Source: CAYSPT01 sp964432985
Lineage (GTDB): Bacteria > Muiribacteriota > CAYSPT01
Reading direction: 5' to 3'
Length of the DNA: 12,707 bases
Assembly: GCA_964432985.1 (NCBI GenBank)
Contig: CAYSPT010000099.1
Location: forward strand, 1 to 12,707
A program made the position numbers and the translations under genes. Positions 1 to 6,321 of the stretch are shown here, one piece after another. How positions within the stretch are numbered: position 1 is the stretch's first letter; the number at the start of each line of letters is the position of its first letter. The notes beneath the pieces were generated by a model. That model ran no database searches. It was not told the DNA's origin and was given only the letters and a program-made list of their open reading frames with translations.

Positions 1-26
1 TCCCTGTCTGACGAGCAAACATGTAA

Positions 27-122
27 TAGTAATCATGCAATGATAGTAATCATGCAATGATAGTAATCATGCAATGATAAGAATCATGTAATGATAGTAA
101 TCATGTAATGATAGTAATCATA
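27..122. repeat. 17-bp tandem repeat, about 5.6 copies
   Basis: Copies begin at 27, 44, 61, 78, 95 and 112 (the last is partial). The unit is TAGTAATCATGCAATGA. Copies 4 and 5 carry T instead of C after CATG, and copy 4 also has AAG for AGT. Each unit junction contains the dyad ATGAT-AGTA-ATCAT, so the block is both directly repeated and locally palindromic. It is AT-rich, unlike its surroundings, and lies beyond the probable terminator of the leftward genes. A degenerate extra copy (CATGTAA) precedes it. Function is unknown; iteron-like binding sites or a neutral minisatellite are both possible. Confidence 0.9.
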
Positions 123-144
123 ACATTGATCGCGGCTTCCGGTC

Positions 145-189
145 AAAATTGCGGTTTGCACCGTACTGCAATAGTGGTGCAAACCGCAA
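145..189 (-). terminator. Probable rho-independent terminator of the leftward gene set
   Basis: A perfect 14-bp inverted repeat (149-162 against 176-189, TTGCGGTTTGCACC) encloses a 13-nt loop. On the minus strand the stem is followed at once by TTTT (148-145). It begins 26 bp after the stop codon of the last leftward gene, which fits transcription ending here. The U-tract is short, so termination may be incomplete. Confidence 0.75.
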
Positions 190-214
190 ATGTAAAAAAG
201 TCAAGCCTGACTCC

Positions 215-2011
215 TCATTTTCTCAGGAGGTCGCGGGGCGATTTTACTGCCGGCCGTGGTTGGTCCGGAGCGACGGGGGTTGATCCGTGCTTTTCTTCCA
301 GCCACTGGCTTTCGGTTTCCGTCAGACCCTGTGCCGGGTTTTCACCGAATGAGAATCCCAGGAACGAAAACCCCCGGATGATGAAGTCCCGTACCTGTCC
401 CAGGAACGATACGTCGGGTTTATCGGGCGGAGTGTCGTCGTAAACCATAGGCGGCGGTGGTGGAATGATGTCGGGAATCCGCTCTCTCGGTTCGTCCAAA
501 ACCGGAGGTTCAACCGGAGGTTCAACCGGAGGTTTAACGACGTCGGGAGGCTTCACGGGAGGTTCGTCTAAAACCGGCGGTTTGTCCGGCTGTTCGATGG
601 GAGGATTGTACTTGGCCTGTTCGATCATCAACTGGTCTGATTTCTTACCGTAGTCACGTTCGAACTCGTCCTGGTCCATGGTCAGGAAGGCCTTGCGGTT
701 CACGTAGCCGGTCTTGCCTTTGCAGTTGAAGCGGAAGGTGTTGACGTACACGTATGCGAAGGCGAGGATTCTGCGTTTCATCTCCTGCCGTTCGATCCCG
801 TATTGGGCCGCGAGCTCGTCTATCTTGGAGCTTCCCATGGAGACTGACCCGTACCGGCCCTTAAGGTAGATTTCAGATCCTTTTTTGTACTTGATCTGCG
901 GCCCGGCGGCGGGTTGCTCGGGAATGTAGACGATGACTTTTTCCGGTTCACCGCCCGCTGCAGGTCCGGGGGTGTCTTCAGGGTCCGCTTTCGTTTCAGG
1001 CAATTGACCCCCGGTGAGCCCGGCGAGGCGCTGGCCGTATTTTCTGTCAAAACTCTCCTGGTCCATGGTCAGGAAGATTTTACGGTTCACGATACCCGCT
1101 TCGCCCCGGCAATGATTGCGGTAGGTGTTCACGTAGCGGTCGGCATAGGCCAGGAGCCGCCGTTTGGCCTCGCTGCGTTCAAGACCGTAGGACTCGGCAA
1201 TTCCGTCGATGAAACTTTTGCCGAATGATACTGACCCATAGGGGCCTTGTATGCTGATCTCGCCGCGGGTGTAGCGGATGTCCCGGGGGATGCTGCGGTC
1301 GTCCACGGCGTACCAGTACCCGTCGGAGCCCTTGAAAAGCTGCCGCAGTTTGCCGGAAATGTCTTTCACACAGGGCAGTCCCAGGGGATCAAGGTAGATT
1401 CCGGGTACGTCTTCCAAACCCTGTTTGGCTCCGAAGGCGTAGGCGGTTGAGACCGGTGCCACCGCGCCTTTCGGCACCTCGAAGTTGTAGCCCGTTTCCC
1501 GCTGCCAGCCGGGTGAGTAGGTGCTGGCTTTCGGGGGTTTTGTGACCGGATCCGGTTTCTTTTCGGTCTTTGGAGGCTTTTGATGGCGGGTTTTCGGGTC
1601 CGGTTTGCCTCCGTACTGCTCTCCGGCATAACTGGTGTCGCTGGTCAGGTCATAGATGAGGTTGCCGTGAGGATCCCAGGCCTTCACCGGTATGTGGTAT
1701 CCCCGGTCCACCAGGTCTTTCATGTTCACCGGGTCCTGGAGCTCTTTCCACAGGTAGCCCGAGCTGCTTTGGCGGACCTTTTCGTTGTGGGCTTCCCGCT
1801 CGGCGCGCCGGCTTTCGTTGTAGAGTCTGACTGCCCGGCTGATGGCTTTTGCCTTCTCGGAACCGGGATGTTCCACCAGCCATGTTTCAAAGGACCTGAT
1901 CCGTTCCCCTTCCGGGGAGTAACAACGTCCGGACGCCAGGGCTTCCCCCGTGCCGGCAAGCAGCAGCACCGCTGCCAGCACCGCTAGAATTATCGTGTGT
2001 AGATGTCTCAT
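215..2011 (-). CDS. Secreted repeat protein A (unassigned family), Pro-rich stalk, SPRDLL tail
   Basis: Function not recognised. The 598-residue product begins with a signal peptide (hydrophobic 7-20, probable cleavage after Ala26). Residues 28-134 form a module shared with proteins B and C (RCYSPEGERIRS, then YNESRRAEREAHN, then AWDPHGNLIYDLTS). Residues 165-250 form a second module shared with B (GYNFEVP, KGSDGYWYAV, SIPRDIRYT). A repeat of about 75 residues follows twice, at 250-326 and 378-455, each with YGSVS, an YG(L/I)ER helix, KRR(L/I)LA, YVNT, one Cys, and RK-x-FLTMDQ. A Pro-rich stalk (about 469-531) leads to a short hydrophobic helix (535-555) and the C-terminal tail SPRDLLRK. No LPXTG anchor or transmembrane tail is present. 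It starts 13 bp after the stop of B and is probably cotranscribed with it. An extracytoplasmic surface or assembly protein is the inference. Confidence 0.85.
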   Translation of the reverse strand: MRHLHTIILAVLAAVLLLAGTGEALASGRCYSPEGERIRSFETWLVEHPGSEKAKAISRAVRLYNESRRAEREAHNEKVRQSSSGYLWKELQDPVNMKDLVDRGYHIPVKAWDPHGNLIYDLTSDTSYAGEQYGGKPDPKTRHQKPPKTEKKPDPVTKPPKASTYSPGWQRETGYNFEVPKGAVAPVSTAYAFGAKQGLEDVPGIYLDPLGLPCVKDISGKLRQLFKGSDGYWYAVDDRSIPRDIRYTRGEISIQGPYGSVSFGKSFIDGIAESYGLERSEAKRRLLAYADRYVNTYRNHCRGEAGIVNRKIFLTMDQESFDRKYGQRLAGLTGGQLPETKADPEDTPGPAAGGEPEKVIVYIPEQPAAGPQIKYKKGSEIYLKGRYGSVSMGSSKIDELAAQYGIERQEMKRRILAFAYVYVNTFRFNCKGKTGYVNRKAFLTMDQDEFERDYGKKSDQLMIEQAKYNPPIEQPDKPPVLDEPPVKPPDVVKPPVEPPVEPPVLDEPRERIPDIIPPPPPMVYDDTPPDKPDVSFLGQVRDFIIRGFSFLGFSFGENPAQGLTETESQWLEEKHGSTPVAPDQPRPAVKSPRDLLRK

Positions 2012-2024
2012 GGTATCACCACTT

Positions 2025-3665
2025 TCATTGGTTGAATGGATTGAGGAGGTCCCTGGGGCTCTCGATAGCCTTCGGGGGCTCCGTGGGCGCCTTGATCAGG
2101 ACGTCGTCCGACACGCCCTGGTGTTCCGGCCGCGGTTTCAGGGCTTCCATGTACTGGATGTCACTTACAGTAAGGTTTGCCGGGGTGGTGCTCATCATCT
2201 CCGGGGGTGCCGGTGCGAAGTTGAGCCCGAAGATCCCCAGAAAATTGATGATGATCTGCCTGATGCCGCCGGTGGTCGTACTCGTGGACGATGACGACGA
2301 GGTGTTTGTTGTTGTGGTCGTGGTAGTCGTCGTTGAAGTAGACGTGGAAGTTGATGTGGATTTTGGGGGCGACAGGGCGTAGGCCCGGTCGAACGCCTCC
2401 TGGGGCATCCGCATGATACCTTTTATGTTTCTCACGTAAGGGTGCGCCTTGTAGTACTCCCAGCGGCGCCGGGTTTCCTCTTGCGTAAAGCCGTACTCCG
2501 CGGCGTACCGGTCGATGGCTACCTGGTCCGGGGTCCGGGAGAGCCTGGCGATCTTGTCGGGGAGGAAGGTTTCGGGGAGGAAGTTAGAACCGTCGCCGGG
2601 GTTCCTGTCCGTCCCGGAGTCTTTTCCCGGTTTCCTGTCCAGATGGCCGGCAACCAGCGGGCCGTACTTCATGTCGAATTTTTCCTGGCCCATGGTCAGG
2701 AATCCTTTGCGGTCCACTATACCGGCTTCTCCCTGGCAGTGGTTGCGGTAGGTGTTGACGTACACGTCGGCGTAGGCCAGCAGACGGCGCTTGGCTTCAT
2801 CCCGCTCCAAACCGTACGACTCGGCAATACCGTCGATGTAACTTTTGCCGAAGGAGACCGATCCGTAGGGTCCTTTCAAGCTTATCTCACCTTTGGTGTA
2901 CCTGATGTCTCTCGGGATGCTTTTGTCATTTACCGCGTACCAGTAACCGTCGGAGCCCTTGAAAAGCTGCCGTAATTTACCATCGCTGTCTTTCACGCAG
3001 GGCATGCCGATCTTGTCCGTGTAGATGCCCGGTATGTCCTTGAGCCCCGCTTTGTCGCCGTAGGCGTAGGCGGTGGACACCGGAGGCGCTGCACCCTGAG
3101 GCACCTCGAAATTGTAACCCACTTCGCGCTGCCAGCCGGCGGAGTACTTGTTGGCTTTCGGTGGTGTGACGGCTTTCGGTTTCGCAGCCGGCTTCTTCGT
3201 TGTGACAGGTGCTTTGGACGGGGATTTGGCGTCGGCCTTGCCGCCGCAAGCGTCGGCTCTGCCGCCGTACTTCGCACCGGTGTAGTTGCTGTCACTGGTC
3301 AGATCGTAGATGAGGTTCCCCTGGGGGTCCCAGGCCTTGGTCGGGATGTGGTACCCCTGCTTGACTTCGTTTTTCATGGCCACCGGGTCCTGAAGTTCCT
3401 TCCATAGGTAGCCTTTTCCGGTTCGGCGGACCTCGGCATTGTGGGCTTCACGCTCCACCCGGCGGCTTTCGTTGTAGAGCCTGACCGCCTGGCTGACGGC
3501 CCGTGATTTGGCCGATTGGGGGTTGTCCACCGCTGACTTTTCGTACGACCTGATACGTTCTCCTTCCGGGGAGTAACAGCGTCCCCCGGCTGAGACGTTT
3601 ATTGTGCCGGCCAGCACGATTACTGCTCCCAGCACCACGACGGTGCCGATAGTTGCTTTTCTCAT
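2025..3665 (-). CDS. Secreted repeat protein B (paralogue of A), Ser/Thr-rich stalk, SPRDLL tail
   Basis: Function not recognised; clear paralogue of protein A. I chose the ATG at 3665 (546 residues) rather than an in-frame ATG 21 bp upstream. It gives a normal signal peptide, places Cys30, YNESRR and WDP at exactly the same residue numbers as in A, and follows GTGGTGGCAAC, similar to the sequence before A. The N-terminal module (28-135), second module (174-260) and first repeat copy (about 259-335) match A closely. The second repeat copy (about 377-429) is degraded: it keeps YAAEYGF, RRR and MPQEAFDRAY but lacks the Cys and the YVNT segment. In place of A's Pro-rich stalk there is a 30-residue run of Ser and Thr with one Asn (436-465), then a hydrophobic helix (about 468-483) and the tail ESPRDLLNPFNQ. 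It lies 77 bp after the anti-sigma gene. Confidence 0.85.
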   Translation of the reverse strand: MRKATIGTVVVLGAVIVLAGTINVSAGGRCYSPEGERIRSYEKSAVDNPQSAKSRAVSQAVRLYNESRRVEREAHNAEVRRTGKGYLWKELQDPVAMKNEVKQGYHIPTKAWDPQGNLIYDLTSDSNYTGAKYGGRADACGGKADAKSPSKAPVTTKKPAAKPKAVTPPKANKYSAGWQREVGYNFEVPQGAAPPVSTAYAYGDKAGLKDIPGIYTDKIGMPCVKDSDGKLRQLFKGSDGYWYAVNDKSIPRDIRYTKGEISLKGPYGSVSFGKSYIDGIAESYGLERDEAKRRLLAYADVYVNTYRNHCQGEAGIVDRKGFLTMGQEKFDMKYGPLVAGHLDRKPGKDSGTDRNPGDGSNFLPETFLPDKIARLSRTPDQVAIDRYAAEYGFTQEETRRRWEYYKAHPYVRNIKGIMRMPQEAFDRAYALSPPKSTSTSTSTSTTTTTTTTTNTSSSSSTSTTTGGIRQIIINFLGIFGLNFAPAPPEMMSTTPANLTVSDIQYMEALKPRPEHQGVSDDVLIKAPTEPPKAIESPRDLLNPFNQ

Positions 3666-3689
3666 GTTGCCACCACATCCTTCCATTAT

Positions 3690-3718
3690 TTTTTACACTA
3701 CTGTGATTACCTGTTCAA
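3690..3718 (-). promoter_or_regulatory. Possible promoter for proteins B and A
   Basis: In the 77-bp gap between the anti-sigma gene and B, the minus strand reads TTGAAC (3718-3713), a 17-bp spacer, then TAAAAA (3695-3690). Start would lie about 18 bases before the chosen ATG of B. The -10 is weak, so this may instead be a site for the local ECF factor or chance. Readthrough from the sigma promoter is equally possible. Confidence 0.3.
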
Positions 3719-3742
3719 CTGTTTTCTACAACTTTATCTGTT

Positions 3743-4885
3743 TCATGGTTTGAGTATGTCTCGCGGCGACTCGATCTCGTCGGGAGAATCGATGTGATCG
3801 CTTCCGGGCGGATCTGTTCCGTCAGGCTCGATTCCGGTATGACTGCCTCCGGCGGGGCCGGGCCCGGTGTCACTGCTGTCCCCGGTTCTGATGTGCTCAT
3901 CACCGGTAGAGTCGCTCTGTTCCGGCGCCCGGGTGCTGCCGGTAGGTGAATCCTGCGAAGCTGTCGGCTCGGGTTTGCGGGCCGGAGAGCTGGTTTGTCC
4001 GGGCGCTATGCTCAGTGTCCCCTCTGCCACGGCGGTCACGACGGCTGGAGCAGCCACCGGTCGGGCAGGGACTCCTGCTGCGCTTACCAATATTTTTCCG
4101 GACAGAAGTTTGAGTTCGGTCATGTCCGGCCGCACCGTGATATCTATCTCGGTGCCGACAATCCCGGCGGTCAGGTGAGGGGTGCTCACACGAAACAGCT
4201 CCTGAAGTGGTAAAAATCGCATGTGCGCCCGCCCGTGCAAAAGAGAGGCAAAGACGGGTGAAAGTTCAACCGCCGTTTCAGGCGATAGGTCTATGTTTAC
4301 TGTCCCGGGCATTTCTACCAGCACCAGGCTGGCTTCATGAGCGACTATCCGGTCCCCGGGACGCAGGTTAAGATCACAGCGGTTCGGTATATCCACGCTT
4401 TGGATAGACCGGCTGCTGATAACCGCTCCCTTATGCTCAATGCTGAAAGACCCCTGTTTAAGGGTGACCGCCGCGTGGAACTTCCGTGTTGCGTGGCGGT
4501 CTTGCAGAAGGGATGGGACCAGCAATAACACGGCGCAGGCCAGGGCTGCCGAAGTCAGAACCAGCCTTTTGGGCCGGGTCCGTAAAAAGCTCCAAAAACT
4601 GCTCCACGTTGATGCTGTTTCGGTACGAGGCACCCGGGCAGGGGCTTCTTGTTCGCGGACCGCCTGCATGATTTTCCCGGCCAGGCCGGAAGAGGGAACC
4701 TTTTTTTCAATAGCTGCTGCTGCTTCGTCGAAAGCCTGAATCTCGCGGACTTCCAGCGCGCAGACGGGGCAGTGCTCGAGATGCGCTTTTATTTCATCGG
4801 CCTGCTCCTGTAGGAGACATTCGTCCAGGTAGTGGTCGATCAGTTCCCGTATCCTGCTGCAGTTCCGGCCGCCGTCGGTGGTCAT
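3743..4885 (-). CDS. Transmembrane anti-sigma factor, zinc-finger and FecR domain, SPRDIL tail
   Basis: The product (380 residues) should hold the neighbouring ECF sigma factor inactive at the membrane. The cytoplasmic N-terminus has an anti-sigma zinc-finger helix bundle with H35-x3-C39-x2-C42 and an earlier Cys9. A single membrane span lies at about 107-127. An extracytoplasmic FecR-like beta domain follows at about 140-268 (GSFSIEHKG, RPGDRIVAHEAS, TPHLTAGIVGTEIDITV). The last 110 residues are low-complexity Ser/Thr/Pro/Gly/Asp and end in DEIESPRDILKP, matching the tails of proteins A and B. A good ribosome site (GGAG, 8 bases before ATG) supports the start. It lies 130 bp after the sigma gene, an unusually wide gap for a sigma/anti-sigma pair. 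The family assignment is firm; the role of the tail is unknown. Confidence 0.92.
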   Translation of the reverse strand: MTTDGGRNCSRIRELIDHYLDECLLQEQADEIKAHLEHCPVCALEVREIQAFDEAAAAIEKKVPSSGLAGKIMQAVREQEAPARVPRTETASTWSSFWSFLRTRPKRLVLTSAALACAVLLLVPSLLQDRHATRKFHAAVTLKQGSFSIEHKGAVISSRSIQSVDIPNRCDLNLRPGDRIVAHEASLVLVEMPGTVNIDLSPETAVELSPVFASLLHGRAHMRFLPLQELFRVSTPHLTAGIVGTEIDITVRPDMTELKLLSGKILVSAAGVPARPVAAPAVVTAVAEGTLSIAPGQTSSPARKPEPTASQDSPTGSTRAPEQSDSTGDEHIRTGDSSDTGPGPAGGSHTGIEPDGTDPPGSDHIDSPDEIESPRDILKP

Positions 4886-4943
4886 GTTCGCCGCTCCAAA
4901 CCGTTCTTTTTTTCCTTCTCACCGGGATTGTAGTCCGCGCAAT

Positions 4944-4982
4944 TGAGAAAACTCTCACTTTTTTTCGCTGAAGAAAAAAAAG
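4944..4982. other. AT-rich dyads in the sigma/anti-sigma spacer
   Basis: The 130-bp spacer (4886-5015) holds two adjacent inverted repeats: TGAGA-AAAC-TCTCA (4944-4957), and a run of seven T flanked by C (4958-4966) facing a run of eight A flanked by G (4973-4982) across a 6-base loop. These homopolymers stand out in GC-rich DNA. They could form a weak attenuator or RNA processing site that sets the sigma to anti-sigma ratio. No orthodox GC-stem terminator is present. Confidence 0.4.
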
Positions 4983-5015
4983 GTTTGGGAATTGTACACA
5001 GATCGCGGTGAACGT

Positions 5016-5630
5016 TCATGTTTTAATCGGGTTAAGTTTGGCGCGGATTTTTTTTCGGGCCCGGTAGAGCCGCATGCGGATCTGCGGTTCGGTCAACTGC
5101 AAAACCTCTGAAATTTCCTGATAGGAAAGCTCCTCGATGTAATGAAGCACCATGATCTCCCTCTCCACGGGGGGGAGGCGCTCGATGGCCCTATCTATAA
5201 GATCAGACAGGGTATCCATACCCCTGGGAAGGTTGGATTCTCCTCCAGGTCTGCGGCTGACTGGTGCCCCGGCGGTACCCTGCGTTGCTGCAGTGCCGGC
5301 GGTCCCGAACCGGTCCAGCCGGCCGGGTTCCACCGGGATACCTGCGGCGGATTTTTTCCTCAGGTACCGGGCGACGGCGTTGTGCGCGATGGTGAACAGC
5401 CAGGTGGATAGCTTTAATTCCCGTTTGAAGGTGTGCAGGTACCGGTACGCCGCCAGGAAGGTTTCCTGGCAAATGTCTTCGGTGTCTTCGCTACTGCCAG
5501 TCATCCGGTAAATATAGTTGAACACCGGCACGTTGAAGTGCTCCACGATGGGCCCGAAACCGTGGACGGAACCGCTCAGGCATTCGTCAACGCACTCCTT
5601 GAGGTGCTGCTCTGTGCCGTCTGTTTCCAT
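5016..5630 (-). CDS. RNA polymerase sigma factor, ECF subfamily
   Basis: This 204-residue protein has region 2 at about 28-95 (core binding and -10 recognition: FNYIYRMTGSSEDTEDICQE, then STWLFTIAHN, then RYLRKK) and region 4 at about 142-198 (LPPVEREIMVLHYIEELSYQ, then the helix-turn-helix LQLTEPQIRMRLYRARKKIR). The linker between them is long and rich in Gly, Ala, Thr and Pro (about 95-140). It directs RNA polymerase to a small regulon, which probably includes the adjacent genes. It is followed by its cognate anti-sigma factor. The start has no Shine-Dalgarno sequence; instead TATAAT ends 7 bases before the ATG, so the message is probably leaderless. The subgroup of ECF factors cannot be fixed without alignment. 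Confidence 0.93.
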   Translation of the reverse strand: METDGTEQHLKECVDECLSGSVHGFGPIVEHFNVPVFNYIYRMTGSSEDTEDICQETFLAAYRYLHTFKRELKLSTWLFTIAHNAVARYLRKKSAAGIPVEPGRLDRFGTAGTAATQGTAGAPVSRRPGGESNLPRGMDTLSDLIDRAIERLPPVEREIMVLHYIEELSYQEISEVLQLTEPQIRMRLYRARKKIRAKLNPIKT

Positions 5631-5637
5631 AGGTCAA

Positions 5638-5667
5638 ATTATACCGTAACTACCGGTGCCGTGTCAG
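5638..5667 (-). promoter_or_regulatory. Sigma-70 type promoter of the ECF sigma gene
   Basis: On the minus strand, CTGACA (5667-5662) is followed by an 18-bp spacer and a perfect TATAAT (5643-5638). It lies wholly in the 61-bp gap after protein C and separates the sigma unit from the pilin operon. Only 7 bases separate the -10 box from the ATG. It looks like a housekeeping promoter, not a typical ECF (GGAAC/CGTC) promoter, so basal expression need not depend on autoregulation. Confidence 0.7.
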
Positions 5668-5691
5668 GGGGCCGGCGGGTTACCCGGCGGG

Positions 5692-6321
5692 TCATTTGTC
5701 ACCCCTGGGTCGCTGGTTACGGGGTATTCGCCTGAACAGGTCCAGGACCTGTCTGAGTTGGTCCGGCAGCGAGGTTTGCATGATTTTCCGAAGCTCGTCA
5801 GGTGACAGGGGAGGCTCATCGAGCACGGGTGCCGGCGGCAGCGGTGGCTGCACCTCCGGTGGAGTGTCCGCTGTGTCGCCGGGAGGATTACTGCCGGGTG
5901 GCGGGTCATCGGGGGGCGTGACCGGCGGTGGGTCATCTGCAGGGGGCTCTTCCGGCGGTGTCTCGGGCGGGTTGCCCCGGTAAAGCTCTCCCACGTAATT
6001 GGTGCTGCTGGTCAGATCGTAGATCAGGTTCCCGTCCGGGTCCCAGGCCTTGTTGCTCCGGCGCGGGTCCCCCGGTGATACCGAGGTAGGGTCGAACAAC
6101 GTTTTCCAGATGACTCCCTGGCCGGTGCGTCTGACTTCTTCGTTGTGGGCTTCCCGTTCCGCGCGGCGGTTTTCATTGTAGATCTTCACGGCGTTACTGA
6201 TAGCTTCCATTTTTTCATCGTAGGTAATAGCGTGGGTGATGGCTGTCCAGGATACCAGGAGCAGTACCACGGCCAGCATCCGAAGGATGTTTGGTCCGCA
6301 CACGCGTTTGCCGGTTACCAT
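5692..6321 (-). CDS. Small secreted Pro-rich protein C, sharing the N-terminal module of A and B
   Basis: Function not recognised. It has 209 residues. A signal peptide (hydrophobic 14-28, likely cleavage after Ala31) precedes a single copy of the module found in A and B, here at about 36-115: AISNAVKIYNENRRAEREAHN, RRTGQG, then KAWDPDGNLIYDLTS and YVGELYRG. It lacks the RCYSPEGERIRS segment and has no Cys after the signal peptide. A Pro-rich stretch (117-171) contains PVLDEPP, which also occurs in A's stalk, followed by a charged amphipathic C-terminus (DELRKIM to the end) without the SPRDLL tail. Its start overlaps the preceding prepilin gene by 7 bp, so it is translationally coupled to the pilin operon. 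This links the family to the pilus-like machinery. Confidence 0.82.
   Translation of the reverse strand: MVTGKRVCGPNILRMLAVVLLLVSWTAITHAITYDEKMEAISNAVKIYNENRRAEREAHNEEVRRTGQGVIWKTLFDPTSVSPGDPRRSNKAWDPDGNLIYDLTSSTNYVGELYRGNPPETPPEEPPADDPPPVTPPDDPPPGSNPPGDTADTPPEVQPPLPPAPVLDEPPLSPDELRKIMQTSLPDQLRQVLDLFRRIPRNQRPRGDK

Noticed and set aside
27..122. CRISPR array
   Set aside because: The 17-bp units are directly abutting with no unique spacers, and no cas genes are present.
2032..2975. Plus-strand open frames with Val/Asp-rich runs
   Set aside because: They mirror the Ser/Thr codons and conserved coding sequence of protein B on the other strand.
215..3665. Sortase or PEP-CTERM type sorting signal in proteins A and B
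   Set aside because: No LPXTG-like motif, C-terminal membrane span or basic end is present; the hydrophobic stretch is short and followed by 40-65 more residues.
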